NCBI RefSeq assembly: GCF_016808335.1
Contig: NC_053139.1
Span: forward strand, 14,309,819-14,373,818
Direction: 5' to 3'
DNA: 64,000 bases
Source of the DNA: Panicum virgatum
Lineage: Eukaryota; Streptophyta; Magnoliopsida; Poales; Poaceae
The notes below the pieces were generated by a model. That model searched no databases and was not told the DNA's origin. It worked only from the letters and a program-made list of their open reading frames with translations. Positions 21,321 through 32,854 of this stretch are shown piece after piece (within the stretch, counting starts at the first letter, position 1; every line of letters begins with the position of its first letter). The position numbers and the translations under genes were made by a program.

Positions 21321-24300
21321 TGTAACACCCTAATTTAAATTTTCTATTTATTAATAAATTTAATTGGCTTTATTTAATTTTCTAGGATTTAATCAAAATT
21401 TTGTTTCTTAAGTAATTAAAATTTATCACAGTGTTAAACTATGTTGTTGCATTCATGCTGGTGCACTTCTTTATTTGGTTGTGTGCTAGGGTTTTGAATT
21501 CAAAATTCGAATTTGAATTCAAATAGTTTTGTGTTGGGAGTAATTAGAATCTAGAAAGGAAAAAGGGAAGCAAACCCAAAGCAACTCAACCCTAAACCAA
21601 TCCAGACAGCCCAGCAACCCAACTCTCTTTCCCCTCTCTCGCAGCCCAGAACCCACCTCCCTGGAATAGCAAAGCGCCCCGCATGTACAGCCCAGGCCGT
21701 CCCCCTCCTTTCCCTCCCGCATGGCCCAGCGCGGCCCGTCCCTCTCCCCGTCTCCCTTCCCTCGGCCGTGCCCCGGACCCACCTACCAGCCCCTCTCCGC
21801 GCGGAGCGCACGCCGCACCGCACGCGCTCGCTTCACCCGCTGCCACGCCGGGCCCATGCGTCAGCGGCCTCCCCTTCCTTTTCCTTCCTTTCTTCCTCCT
21901 CCGCGCCGAGCTTCCCGGCTCGCGGATCCATCCGCGCTCCACTCGCCCTGCCGCTGCACGGTGGGCCGACCCCGACGCCAAGGCCCGCTCGCCAGACCTC
22001 CACGCCCTCAACCTTCTAGAAGCCTCACCCGAACCAGGATCGCGCGGACGTCGGTACGCAACCCGCTTTTCCCGCGCGGCAACGATTCTGGCCGTGATCT
22101 CCGCCGCGCTTTCCACGGGCACGCACGCCCAAAATACCCGGCTCCTCTCTTTAAACGCCACCCCAGGGCCTCCCCTGCACCCTACCCTCACCTCCGTAGC
22201 CGCCACCGCACCCTAGCCACCCCTGCGCCGCAGGTCCGCCAGAGCAGAGCTCTGTGCCGCCGTGCTGCCAGCGCCCTAGACCTCTGCTGCCATCAAGGAT
22301 CACCGCAGAATCGCCGCCTTGGCACCAGGAGCACCACCGGCCATCCCCTCAGCCCTCCGCGCCGGGCCACACTCGGGAATTTCCCTTGGAGCCGCCGCTG
22401 TAGGTAACACGGCCGCCGCTCGATTTCTCGCTGCCGGTGAGCCCCGTACCTCACTGACCCTCGGTTTGTGTTCACATCTTGACGGCGCACCTTCCCGTGG
22501 AGCCCAGGCGACCGAAGGACCACCACAGCAGCCAGTTCCCGTGAGCTCCGCTGTGTCACCGCCGCCCGGATCCCGGCGCCGGCGCTACTGTACCACGACT
22601 CCGCCCAATCCCGAGCCTGGTGAGCACCACCCCGATCCCCTCTTTCCCTTGCGCTAGCTCCCGTAGCCCGTAGGTCACCCCTGCAGCGAGGACACCGATG
22701 CCGGTGTGCCGCCATCGTGCAGAGCCGCCGCACCATGGCAAGATCCCACTGCACTGCACGTCTAGCCCTGCAGAGCGCACTAGAGGGTATGCCGCGCCTT
22801 GCGCGTGCTCCCTGCCCATTTTGCGCCCACAGCACGACACTGGCACGACCCGAGTGCCCTGCGCCGGCGAGCTTCGCCATGCAGCCCCGCCGCCGCCGTA
22901 GCGCGCGCCGCTCCGACCCTCCTCAAGCCCAACCTAGTGTCCAGGTGGATCACGCATAGCGTGTTGATCATCTCAGACCCAAGCCCGGGTCGGATTGACC
23001 CCCGAAGCGCCGGATTGGGCATCTCCGGCGAGCCCACCGCCGCGAAATCACGCGCCGGCGACTCGCGCCGCCGCCCCGCGCGCCCAACCGCTCCTGTCCG
23101 CTCGATCCGAGATCAACGCACAAGATTAGATCGTCATACCCCTTCATCCAGAGCCTTTCGATCCTGATCCGACGGTCGTGATCCGCGCATACCGGTTCGC
23201 TGTGGTCTTTTTGCTAAAGAGACCCTGATCTTTCCTATAATCAACCCGCAGTCCACCTCTATTCAAAAGAAATTGCAGTCCTTGGCTGCTGTTTTTTCAA
23301 GTTAGACCCCAGAGTTGTTGTTTAATTATGTTTTAGTCCTCAGTTTTACCCAGAAACCCCCTGGAACTTCAGTTTTCTTACAAATAGGTCCCTGGAACTT
23401 GTTTTTGGCCTAGAGTTTGCGTTTTAGCTCCGTTTTAGGCGTTCTTTATGTCCACGGGATCGTTGTAACGCGTAGAATAGTTCTAGCTTAGTTTTGTTTG
23501 CTGTTCTTATGTATTATTGTACTGTTTCTTAGTTTTTGCTATTGTTTGCATGTATGTTTATGTTGTGTATTGTTTTTGGGCCATGTGTTCGTGAGTAGAC
23601 GTTGAGCTACCGGAGGAGCCCCAGTACCTGTACCCAGAGCAGCCGTCTTCCGACCAGTTTGAGCAGCAGCAGGAGCAGTACGAGGAAGGCAAGTATAACA
23701 TGAACAACCTATCACTTTAAATACATTTTCATACTGCATTTTAAGACTGTATGCCTATAAGGACTTTCCTAGCCACTTTATATCCTTTATATATATATCC
23801 TTTGGGTTGCATTTTGGTTAGTTGTGCTAGGTGCCGCGCTATAATACACTTGGTCCTTTTTAATTAATTTGATTAATGGTTTATGCAACTTAATTCTGGG
23901 AGTGGCCCTCTGTGCTTCGTGCTTGGGTGGCTCACGTCTCGTTAAAATATGTTTTGTTAGAAACATGGTTTAGGGGGCCAGCACGGTGCTTAGTGCTTGG
24001 TTGGCCACTCTCCATAAGGACCGGTTCATAGAGCGACAACCTGGGACAACAGCGCTACCACAAGACTGGAATGGGACGGTCTTGGTGTAATAATTAGGTC
24101 TTTTTGGTTTGGAGTAACTTACCTGCGGGGCAGGGGCGGTAAGCTTCTATGGCCCTCGTGCTGAGTGGCCTCGTCTGTGCTTCGTGTCTTGATGCCCACT
24201 AGACCTGCTCCATAGTCGCCGATCCACCCTCGCGGTTACTCCTTACCAAAGAGATTCTTTGTAAAGGCCTCGTAGTGAGTATAAGTTGTGTACTCATTCT

Positions 24301-24657
24301 TGCCTACTCTACTCTTTTTCCTCTTGGGGACACTCTACTGCTGCTCAGTTCCTGCCGACGCGAGGGAGTTCGCTCAGTGCTACCAGGACTACGAGGACTT
24401 CTAGGCGTTCGTCTCCCAGTCGATGTCCCTGTGGTGCCCAGCTTCCGAGAGGCTTCGTTTATGTTTTATGCTTCCGCATACTCTGTATCTGACATTTTGT
24501 CATTATTGTAATAAATAACATTCGTACTCGATTTATTATATCTTTTTACGTGATATGTGCTATGATATACTGTTCATTCTGTTGTATATACGTGTGACTT
24601 GATCCTGGCACGTATATGATTGCTCGGTTTATGTCCTTTTATAAACCGGGTGTTACA
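21321..24657 (+). repeat. Tekay 3' LTR (3,337 bp)
   Basis: Pair of 12528-16200. It lacks the 374 bp that lie between two TGAGT pentamers in the 5' copy (15453-15457 and 15827-15831) and keeps one TGAGT at the junction. This is a typical small-repeat deletion after insertion. It ends TGTTACA at 24657, followed by the CGGGG target duplication. Confidence 0.92.
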
Positions 24658-24662
24658 CGGGG
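24658..24662. repeat. Right target-site duplication of the Tekay element (CGGGG)
   Basis: Identical to 12523-12527. The sequence then resumes the Tat LTR. Confidence 0.9.
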
Positions 24663-27216
24663 GTGCAGTGGTCGAACATTATAGGAAGTACACTGTGGGG
24701 CATGGCATCGGGTGTGGCAGTCGTCCTGGATATCGTCCTTAGTCCTGCGGAGATCGCGCCGGCGTCCTGCCAGCCTCAGTAGACGGCGTGGTCGTCACTG
24801 TAGGGTGTACATGCCTCCAGATATGGCGTGGTGGCGTTCCGCGGGCCCTGCAGGTCAAGGTCTTGTGTGCACCAGCGGTGGCAGGGCACGTGGCGACCCC
24901 GGACCCCCCTGGACAAAGTGTCGGCGTGCGCACTAAGGAGGTCGGAGGATTGCGTGGAGGTCCCGGACCCCTCGAGGGGGAGGTTCGGGATTCCGGCTGC
25001 GTGTGCTGAGCGTCCCTCCTGGAGGGGCATGTGGCGTCGCCAGACCCCTTCCCAGGCAGGAGGCGGGTCCGGGGCCATACGTGTGATGAGGTGGAGTCCG
25101 GACGGCCGGAGTTGGCAGAATAGTGATGGGAACTGTGCCGAGCCCGTCTCGTCCCACGTCGCAGGTTCCACAGTGCCCGGGATGGCGGAGCAGTGATCGG
25201 AGTTGGCGGATGGGACTCCGGTCACAGCCACTGTGGGGAATGGCGGCCTGACGCCGTCTGTCCTGGGCACTGTGGAGGAGTGGTTGGCATTCAATGCCTC
25301 CGTGCGACGGGCGGTTGAGTGGCAAGGCCGTTTGTCCCTTACGCCAAGGGGTGGCCTCGAGCGAGGCGGAGATGAGTTACCTGCTCGAGGGAGGTTCGCT
25401 GCCCTCGAGCGAGGCAGAGATGATTTGCCCACTCGAGGGTAGATTCGCTACCCTCAAGCAAGGCGGAGATGCGGGGCGCAGTCGAGGGTCCCAATGGGAG
25501 CCCTCGAGTGAAGCGGAGATCGTCTCGCGGGCCCGAGAGGGGTGCGAATGGGTCGTATGCTGGGCTTCTTTGAGTCCTTTCCTTTCTTCCCGATTGGAAG
25601 GAGGCCATGGGCCTTCGTGGGCCCAGTTGTCTTAACACATGTTTGCATTTTTTAGAGTGATCTTAGTACCCTGATTAGGGTATCCCTAATCGTGGTACCC
25701 GATAGTAGCCCCTGAGGCTTTGGTCGAGTCAAAGGATTCGGCCAAAGGGTAATTCGGCAATTTCCCCCTTGACGTGATCGGTCAATGCCGTGCACCCACC
25801 AAGCGCGCCTGAGCGCCAGCCCAGCTGATGTGACAACTTGTCGGTCGGGGTAGTGCGCCTGCGGGGAGAGTACTTCGAGGCGTGTGCCCCTTTTGTTTCA
25901 TTCCGGGGACAAGACGTGGCAGCGTGATGAGCGGGCCTGGGCGACGATGGCGCCTGCTGCTCAGCAGCTGGTGCTTCCGTCGCGCTGTCCCGCACTCAGG
26001 GCCTTGGCCTCGCTTTCCCTGGTTGCCTCGCGGCGCGCCGTTCGAGGGCGGTCGGCCTGGGCCGATGCTGCGCCGCTTAGCGTCCAGGGACTCGGCTTTA
26101 TTTTGTTCTGTCGCGTCTCGGCACGGTAACCGAGGGCATCTTTTCGCTCGTGGAGTGCCACGCCATCACGGGCTGCCCAAATCTTTGCCCTTCGACAGGC
26201 TTAAAGCTTGGCGCCCGACACAGCTATAAATAGGTGTAGTGGGGTTCCCTTTCTTCTCCAACTTCCCTGCTATTTCTTCCAGCATCGCCTAAGTCTTGTA
26301 ATGTTTTCCTTTGCCTTTCGTGACCGGCCCCCAGATGGGGTGGCCTGACAGTTTTAGGTTTTGGTGCTAAAAGAATGCTTGCGAGCGGCGGGGGAAAGCC
26401 GGAGAGGGCGTGTGCACCATCCCTCAGCTTCAGTGGGATCAACAGAAGAGCATTGGGCCCGAGGGGTCCTGCTCCTGCGATGTCCCCTAGCCTGAAGGGG
26501 GATGGAGACGCCTGACCATGGCGTTAATGCCAGGTTTGGTGGCTGTTCTTCGCATCGTCCCCCCCGGCGACAAGGTTGCTCTCGGGGAGACGGTGCGGAG
26601 GGTGCTGCCCGCCAGCTCGCCCCCCGCACAGTCTTCGGTGGAGGAGACGCTAGAAGAAAGCTTGTGAGGAGAGCATCCCGCTGGACCCGTGTGGCCTGGG
26701 GGCTGTTCCTTTGCATCCCTAACAGCCTGGCCGTCGTGTCAGCCAGGGGCTTGGTGCTCTTCTTCGTTACTTGCTCCTCCCCAAGACAGGGAAAATTGCC
26801 ACGCAGGTGGCAACGTGTTTGTACTTTTCAACGGCTTCGCGCCGGTAACCCTTTGTAATCTTTATTTGCATGGAGCAATAAAGTCCCCTTTCTCCTTTAC
26901 AGGGAGGGTGACCGAGGGTATAGGGGTGTACAGAGGGTTATAGGCCTCGAATATGTGTGAAGTTTCCTCCGTGGGGGCGCGTCAGCGCACCTGCGGGTGT
27001 AGCCCCCGAGGCCTTGGAGGAGTGTTTGTACTCGTCCAAGGGCTATAAACGTCGCCCCGCTGGGCTACTTCACTAGGGTGGCCATCCAGTGTCTTTTTCA
27101 GTAGGCATCGGCACTTTTTCAGCCGCCCTCGGCATTCTCAGTGCTGGTACAGTGACCCGGCGTTCAGCTTAACCATCAGGCGGGCACGCGCTAATAGTGG
27201 GGGATTTGGTTAGACA
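24663..27216 (-). repeat. Tat 5' LTR, outer part (U3), right of the Tekay insertion
   Basis: Joined to 12095-12527 it makes an LTR of about 2,987 bp, TGTC..GACA. The outer 1,337 bp match the truncated 3' LTR (685-2020). The stretch 24663-25879 is the part absent from that copy. It is GC-rich, with repeated GCCCTCGAG-type motifs at 25340-25510. Opposite-strand TATAAATA and AATAAA lie at 26225 and 26877. It ends at 27216 (minus-strand TGTCTAACC). Confidence 0.75.
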
Positions 27217-27540
27217 TTAACGCCTCCATGAACAGTAGCCGCGGCGCGCTACTGTGCCTCCCTCCTTCGCGCCCAAGCCCTAGGTCACCTTCGCGGATCT
27301 AGCTGTCTGGATCGCGACGCTTCTTCCCGTACGTGTGGATACCTTAGAGGTGCTGCATCTGCTGCACAAGGACGAGCCGCACGAAAGGAGGTTCTCGCAA
27401 CTGCACTGCCGGCTTCCATCTGCACTACATCGACGCGCTACAAAAGTTCCGCAACCGCGTGTGTAGTGGTAATCCCGTGATCGATAACTGCAGTAATCTT
27501 GGTTTATGCGGTAGAAAATTTTGTTTTTGCTACCCCATAT
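27217..27540 (+). repeat. Probable Copia-type LTR fragment
   Basis: GC-rich sequence starting at the Tat boundary and ending ..GCTACCCCATATTCCTACA, after which DUF4216 coding sequence resumes. The end (GATCGATAACTGCAGTAATC onward, then an AT-rich tail) looks like the 3' end of a Copia LTR as remembered from grass genomes. No internal domain or second LTR is present. The Tat element probably inserted into this older relic. The assignment is tentative. Confidence 0.4.
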
Positions 27541-28099
27541 TCCTACAGTCACATCATGGCAAGGGTATGATATTAATGGATATTTATTTTATACTACCGT
27601 AAAGGACAAGAACAGCGTCTCCCAGAATAGTGATGTCCGCATTGAGGCCTTGGACGAGAGAACAGGCGAAAGTACCAATTACTATGGTGTCATAGATGAT
27701 ATATGGGAAATACACTATGGTTACAATATACAAATACCAGTATTTCGGTGTCGTTGGGTCAAACACCCTAGAGGTGTTGAGGTGGATGCCTATGGACTCA
27801 CGATTGTTGACCTCAATAATGTTGGATACAAAGATGACCCATGGGTAATTGCTTCACAAGTCGCACAAGTACTGTCTGTAGCTGATCCCGCAAAGAAAGC
27901 AAAACATGTTCTTGTTCCTGGAAAACAAGATATTATAGGAGTTGATGGTATCAACGATGTGGAAGATTATAATCAGTACAACAAAATGTATCTCTTCACA
28001 GACCTACCATAGAAGATGAACATTATAGAAGCAAGCTTAAGAAAAGATGACAATCCATGGGCACGTAAGGATGGTGAATCGAGAATTGTTACCGCTTGA
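27541..28099 (+). pseudogene. CACTA transposase C-terminal region, DUF4216
   Basis: Reads WQGYDINGYLFYTTVKDKNS, VRIEALDERTGE, YYGVIDDIWEIHYGYNIQIP, FRCRWVKHPRGVEVD, YGLTIVDLNNVGYKDDPWV and VLVPGKQDIIGVDGI, which is the DUF4216 domain of grass CACTA transposases. A TAG at 28010-28012 interrupts TDLP..KMN; without it the frame continues to DDNPWARKDGESRIVTA and a stop at about 28099, the usual C-terminus. The domain starts in mid-protein, right after the LTR fragment. It is the downstream part of the tnp2 gene begun at 1-301, with the central transposase lost or displaced. Confidence 0.85.
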
Positions 28100-28371
28100 A
28101 TCAGTAGCTATTTAGAATCGAGTGCATATAATCGGATTCATGAAACCTGGAATATTAGACCTATTTATGAAACTTGGAATATTTTGTTGATCTCATATTT
28201 TTCCATTGTTCTATGGGTCTAAAAAATATTGATCTCAGATTTTTCCCTTGTTCTACGGGTCTCAAAAATGGTAGGGTTAAATTTTCAATTTTTTTGGATA
28301 TGATTTGCTATTTTTTCTAGATAGAACTCATTTTCTGGAGAGTTTTTAAAAATATTAAAATATATTTATAG
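28100..28371. other. AT-rich spacer after DUF4216
   Basis: AT-rich, with an imperfect internal duplication (GTTGATCTCATATTTTTCC at about 28177 and TTGATCTCAGATTTTTCCC at about 28230, each followed by TTGTTCTAyGGGTCT). No coding sequence or RNA gene seen. Confidence 0.5.
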
Positions 28372-28520
28372 AGGCGGGTGGAACCACCACCCGCCCCTAC
28401 AAAAAGTTTCCACCTGCCCCTACAAACAATTTTCAGGGATGGGTGGTAACACTGCCCACCCCTGAAAAAGGTTTTCAGGGGCGGGTGGTGATGTCACCCG
28501 CCCCTGAAAATCGTCCTCCT
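28372..28520. repeat. Internal array of CACTA subterminal-type repeats
   Basis: Alternating direct and inverted copies of an AGGGGCGGGT / ACCCGCCCCT motif separated by AAAA/TTTT tracts, the same family as the array at 32855-33130. In grass CACTA elements such repeats bind the DNA-binding transposase subunit near the ends. Here the array lies between the two genes of the element. Confidence 0.75.
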
Positions 28521-29677
28521 ATATGTACCCGCGAGCTTTCGGACTTGGTCATTTTTTGCGGAGGACGAAGGACGACGCCGCCAGGCTGCCGAAATGCGCC
28601 ACCGTCCTCCTCCGCCCGTGCGGCCGCCGTGCCCCTCCGCCCGCGCCGACGTCCTCCTCCGCCCGCGCCGCCTCCGTCCTCCTCCGCCCGTGGCGCCTAC
28701 GCAGATCGACGCCGCCGTCCTCCTACTCCGGCGCCGACGTCCTCGTCCACTCCGTTACTGACCTCCTCCATTGCAGTTAGCTTCCTCGCGCCGCCCTTAA
28801 GCTCCTAGGCCCGGCCACACACCGAACCCATCACCGGAGCACTGCCGCCGCCAAGAACTGCCTCCGCCGCCCACTCTTCCTCGTCGGCGAGCCGCCTCCG
28901 GCCATCTCCGCCCCAACCGAAGCCTCCATGAGGTAGCTTGCGACTTCCTCTTGCTCTCCCACCCCGGTTCCCCCACCGCCGGCGACTGCACCCGCCGGAT
29001 TTCGGCCGGCACGCCTCCCCTACTCCAAGTCCGGCCAGGGACTGCATTGCAAGGCCCCAAATCTTTCCAGTGGCCTCTGTGCAATGTTTCGTTTCTTTTT
29101 TTTCTTCAAAACAGTGAACTTCAAAAATTCATAACAAATCGTAGAAAATTCAGAAAAATACAAACTCAATTGTTCTGAGTTCAGTGTAACTAGATCCACA
29201 TTTTTTGTTACATGCACTTTTTCATTTGACAAGTAGTTTTTGCTCTATATAAATATAAGTTTATTAGGTTTTTATTTACATCTCAAGTTATAGCCGTGTA
29301 CAGTATGTTGCAGGCTATGAGTATAGACTTGTGTAAAGTTTAGGAGTCCATTTGACTTTTGTAACTGTAGGTTTAGTTAAAGATTGCTTTATGCCTATGT
29401 TAAATAAATATATTTTGTCCATGTTCTTATACTTGATTTATTGAGCTCAAAATTTTACTGTTACAATATCTCAGTATCTTGTTGCTGTACAAAAAGTTTG
29501 AATGTTTTTAGTTAAGAACAATATCTCAGTATATAGTAAATTTTATGTTTTAGTTGAAATTGTAATATAAAAATTTAGACACAAGATATTTTTTTTACTA
29601 TTAGGCATGATATTTACTATATAACAAATTTGTTGATCAACAAGTATTTGTTGATTTACATGTAGATTGACCAACCG
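28521..29677. other. GC-rich then AT-rich leader upstream of the second CACTA gene
   Basis: 28521-29080 is extremely GC-rich with repeated CCTCCTCCGCCCG-type units, and its Pro/Arg frames are compositional. 29081-29677 is AT-rich. This fits a promoter plus 5' untranslated exon and intron for the gene that begins at about 29678, as seen in related CACTA elements. No conserved protein sequence found. Confidence 0.4.
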
Positions 29678-30270
29678 ATGGCGGATTTCTACCGTGAACA
29701 CTTAACACTCATTGACGAACTAGAGGTCACGTACAATATCCGGCATTTTTTCGGCCCCACAGTACTTGTCACCCCGGCTCCATCTCCAGAAGCTCCTCTA
29801 CAGTCCCCCAGCCAGATCCATCACAGTGCGCTACGTGATGTAGTGTTACAGAACAGTGGGGTAGAGCTTCCGCTAGAGAATGTCTCATGTTACATGACAG
29901 GTTACTTGCTGCTATGCCCTTCACCCGAGGAGGCCAATCGCATTTTGTCGGCACCATTCATCCGTATTGGGGAACATGTCCTTGCCCTCGCACCCTGGAC
30001 GCCCGGTTTTGGTTCCACTGAAGTACCCTGTGATGAGCAACTACCACAACAACCCCTGACACCAGCTAGATGCCCACGATAACCACAAAATCGCATACGA
30101 CTACACCTGGTCATATCTAGATTGCCGCTGCATCTATTTGCGCAGGCGCAATTGGTATTACCTAGAATCTTCGCAAACATATGTCAGCTCGTCGACATCG
30201 AGAGGGATACAAGTGATTACTCATTCAGGGCAAACACATTTGCAGAATTGGAATCTATACCTAGGCTCGT
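29678..30270 (+). pseudogene. CACTA-borne ORF, possibly DUF4283-like
   Basis: MADFYREHLTLIDELEVTYN, then a 134-codon frame containing GYLLLCPSPEEANRILSAPF and IRIGEHVLALAPWTPGFGS. The second half loosely resembles the DUF4283 region of grass retroelement-like proteins, in which an A..ILSAPF..IG..L...PW pattern recurs. After the stop at 30080 a related-looking frame continues (LPLHLFAQAQLVLPRIFANICQLVDIERDTS), so the gene is probably frameshifted. It lies inside the CACTA borders, upstream of the Ulp1-like gene, and may be its 5' part or a captured host fragment. Function unknown. Confidence 0.4.
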
Positions 30271-30278
30271 ATATGTAG

Positions 30279-32578
30279 GTGTCCGGAAAGTTGGACAAAG
30301 TGGATCCTGCTGGGGCTTTATTTGAGGGAAAACCAATCCCGCCCCCATATGCATGTGTGCGAGTGCAGGAGCTCCTAAAATCAAGCTATGAAGACAACGA
30401 GATAGACATCCCCACTGCAGATGGGAAGACCACGCTTGGACAATGCGTTGGCGTCACCATACTGTGGCACAAGCGAGATATTATACTGCTTGTTTCACCA
30501 GATCTTACCTCACCATCACCACAACAGTCTCTGCCAGCTCTACCATATGTACCGGTCCCGCCAACATCGCCACAAGCTCCAGCATCTCCGCCAGCTCCAC
30601 CATCGCCACCAGCTCCTACAGCTCCACCTTCGCCACTAGCTCCTACAGCTAAACCTTCGCCACCAGTTCCTCAAGCTCCATCTTCGCCACCAGCTCCAGC
30701 ATCTCCACCATCTCCACCATCGCCACCACCTCCTCCAGCTCCACCATCGCCACCACCTCCTCCAGCTCCACCATCGCCACCACCTCCTCCAGTTCCACCA
30801 TCGCCACCACCTCCTCCAGCTCCATCTTCGCCACCAGCTCCTACATCTCCACCTTCGCCACTAGCTCCTGCTTCCGGACCAGCTCGTCTACCAGTTCAAG
30901 CATCATCAGCACCTAGGCAAGAATCACCACGAGTGCACACGGGCTCGACTCCACCACCACAACTTGGCCAGTATGTTCCACGAGTGATACGATCTTATGA
31001 GAAGGAAGACTCGGAGATTGTAAATAGATGGCACGCAGCAAACACCAAGCAGAGCTCAAAGGATAAGTCCAAGGATAAATCAAAGGATGTTTCAGATTCA
31101 AGTGTCACCAGACGATCGGGCTTTTCCTTGCCCCGCACTGACTACGACTTCCATCATTATGTTGGGGTCGATGACATAGCAGATTTACCGGAATGTCTGC
31201 TAAAATTTGAATATGGTAAGCCATTTCTACCCGACTCTTTGATGGAAGGGGTTCCTCCTTTTATGAAGAGGATGCATAGTTGGTACACGAGAGCATGTAG
31301 ACTTGGACTCAAAACCATTTGGGTTTAGTATGATCCCGATATTTTTGGACCCAAATCTGAGGGTATCAATGATATCATGTTCGATTTTGAAGAGATCCAT
31401 GACATGTTCTGCCTCAAAGAACTCAACATAGAAATGGTCAGACCCTGGTGCATGTAAGTGTTGCATCCAAACTGATACCTTATATGCAATGACATATAAT
31501 TATATATATGCATACATATCTAATTAGTTGGGACATTTCATTCTACAGGATGCAACAACGACAAGCGGATGCTATAAATCGTAAGGTTGCATTCCTTGAC
31601 TCGTTCGCTATTTGTGAGTCAAGGCATTACGGGCCAATGTTGTGGAAGGATGACTACGATGAGCTGAACAAGTGTTCAACGTGCAAAGCAAAAGCTGCAA
31701 AGCGAAGAGAGATACACAAAGATATCGTAAGGAAAGTTGGTGCATACATATCACTTCAGATGCAACAGTGGCAGGACAGGGATGTCATACGGGCACCATA
31801 CCACTTCCGGTATGTGTAATTTCAATCATTTGTTATAATATGCACTTGCTTCGACTAAATGCCTATATGATACTTTTGTAGAAATCACTGGATTGAAATT
31901 ATGTTACAGCCGAAGCTCGGAAAAATGCTTGTATTTGACTCTGCTGATTTTGAGAAAAAAACATACGCAGAATTTCAATCCATCCTAAAAATGTCAGCCA
32001 AATTGTTATCCTCTACATTTATTTTTTCATATATCGTATTGGACATCATACTAAATCTTCCATATATAAGTAACTTCTTATTTATTTTTTCTATAAAATA
32101 ACAGGGCTTACAAGCACTACATTTTCAAAGAAGCAATTCAACCCCCCAGATAGACAAGAAGAAATGATGATACGCACACACTTTCCATGCCACAAGCAAC
32201 CTGCAGGTTCTGTATACTATGGATACTACTTGTGCGAGCACATGAGGGAGCTCGATAGATACACAATAGATCCCCAACGTGTAAGGGTCTACATTTGGCT
32301 AGGAATAGAAGCATAATTGCATATTATTCTGCTTGCATCTAATGGATGTTTTATTTGCAGGCTTCACGGGAAAAACACCAAGGTCCACTCCGTGAGCGAT
32401 AACTTCTCAATGTAGTTGATGATTTATGTCGTTTCGTATTGCATGAAGTGGTCCATATAGATGGATATTTTGTTCACCCAGAGCATGAACTGTCAACTGA
32501 CTCAAAATATAGAAGCCTCCGTCAGTGGGACAATCAGCAACTCCGAGCAGGCTATAGTAGCATTAGTCAGAACAAATA
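30279..32578 (+). pseudogene. CACTA second gene: DUF8039-like, proline-rich linker, Ulp1-like (C48) cysteine protease domain
   Basis: The first part reads LFEGKPIPPPYACVRVQ..ILWHKRDIIL, as in DUF8039 of CACTA-associated proteins. A proline/serine/alanine-rich linker of about 120 residues follows, then SGFSLPRTDYDFHHYVGVDDI. Introns at 31455-31550, 31811-31882, about 32000-32104 and 32280-32360 have GT-AG ends. The C-terminal half is Ulp1-like: HWIEIMLQPKLGKMLVFDSADF supplies the catalytic His and Asp, and HKQPAGSVYYGYYLCEHMR is the catalytic-Cys block, but the expected Cys before GYY is Tyr. TAG at 31327 and TGA/TAG codons near 32150 and 32400 add to the damage. Such proteases are widespread passengers of CACTA and MULE elements; their role in transposition is not established. 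Confidence 0.75.
30712..30825 (+). repeat. 27-bp tandem repeat encoding PPSPPPPPA
   Basis: Four consecutive copies of a 27-bp unit within the proline-rich linker give PPSPPPPPA twice, then a PPPPPV variant, then PPSPPPPPA. It is likely to vary in length by slippage or unequal exchange. Confidence 0.85.
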
Positions 32579-32854
32579 GGACAAAACTATGCAATTAATT
32601 TTATGTGCAATTTCATGATGAATGTATGTACTCTAATGATACACTGTACTAATACTTTCTTTATAATTTTGTTTTGAATTTGTAATTAGTTATATTTAAT
32701 CACCATCGATCAGAAAATTCTCAATTGTGCGCTAACTTCATATGTGAAAATTCACGTGAACCAGAAGTGGGAAACAGATTTAGTAAAATTTGGCGGGAAA
32801 CAAATTTATATAAATTGGCGGGAAACAAATTTGAAAAATGGGTGGGAATTTCTA
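32579..32854. other. 3' untranslated AT-rich region of the CACTA second gene
   Basis: AT-rich with no coding frame. It contains two near-identical copies of AATTTGGCGGGAAACAAATTT (about 32790 and 32815), followed by the subterminal array. Confidence 0.5.

Larger units (their letters stand above)
12528..24657 (+). mobile_element. Tekay-clade chromovirus (Ty3/Gypsy), full length but non-functional
   Basis: 12,130-bp element with two LTRs (12528-16200 and 21321-24657), starting TGyAACACCCTAATTT and ending GGGTGTTACA. An initiator-Met tRNA primer site lies at 16203-16214 and a polypurine tract at 21306-21320, with a 5-bp target duplication CGGGG. Gag, protease, RT, RNase H, integrase and a C-terminal chromodomain occur in order on the plus strand in one frame, apart from an intron-like gap in gag and a small deletion near the chromodomain. 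At least seven nonsense codons make it inactive. It inserted into the 5' LTR of the Tat element and is therefore younger than it. Confidence 0.95.
685..27216 (-). mobile_element. Tat-lineage (Retand/RIRE2-like) Ty3/Gypsy retrotransposon, interrupted by a Tekay element
   Basis: Gag and pol lie on the minus strand (about 11.7 to 5.56 kb). Tat-lineage features are the DGG rather than DTG protease motif, a second RNase H domain after the RT-linked one, an integrase ending in the VRRFYP motif with no chromodomain, and an extra gene on the opposite strand between pol and the 3' LTR. The 5' LTR is on the right and is followed leftwards by a primer-binding site at 12075-12093. The right terminus (27216) begins TGTCTAACC on the minus strand, and the LTR ends CACCGACA at 12095. 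The left (3') LTR is truncated at 685, so no target duplication can be seen. Without the Tekay insert the element is about 14.4 kb. Frameshifts and stops show it is dead. Confidence 0.85.

Noticed and set aside
685..27216. A plus-strand retrotransposon defined by the LTR pair 685-2020 / 25628-27216, suggested by TGTCTTAA at 25628 and the plus-strand TATA box
   Set aside because: No primer site follows 2020 and no polypurine tract precedes 25628. Gag-pol and the strong primer site at 12075-12093 place the element on the minus strand with a longer LTR.
28523..28808. Pro/Arg-rich frames upstream of the CACTA second gene
   Set aside because: Tandem CCTCCTCCGCCCG-type DNA yields open frames in several phases; no conserved start or domain.
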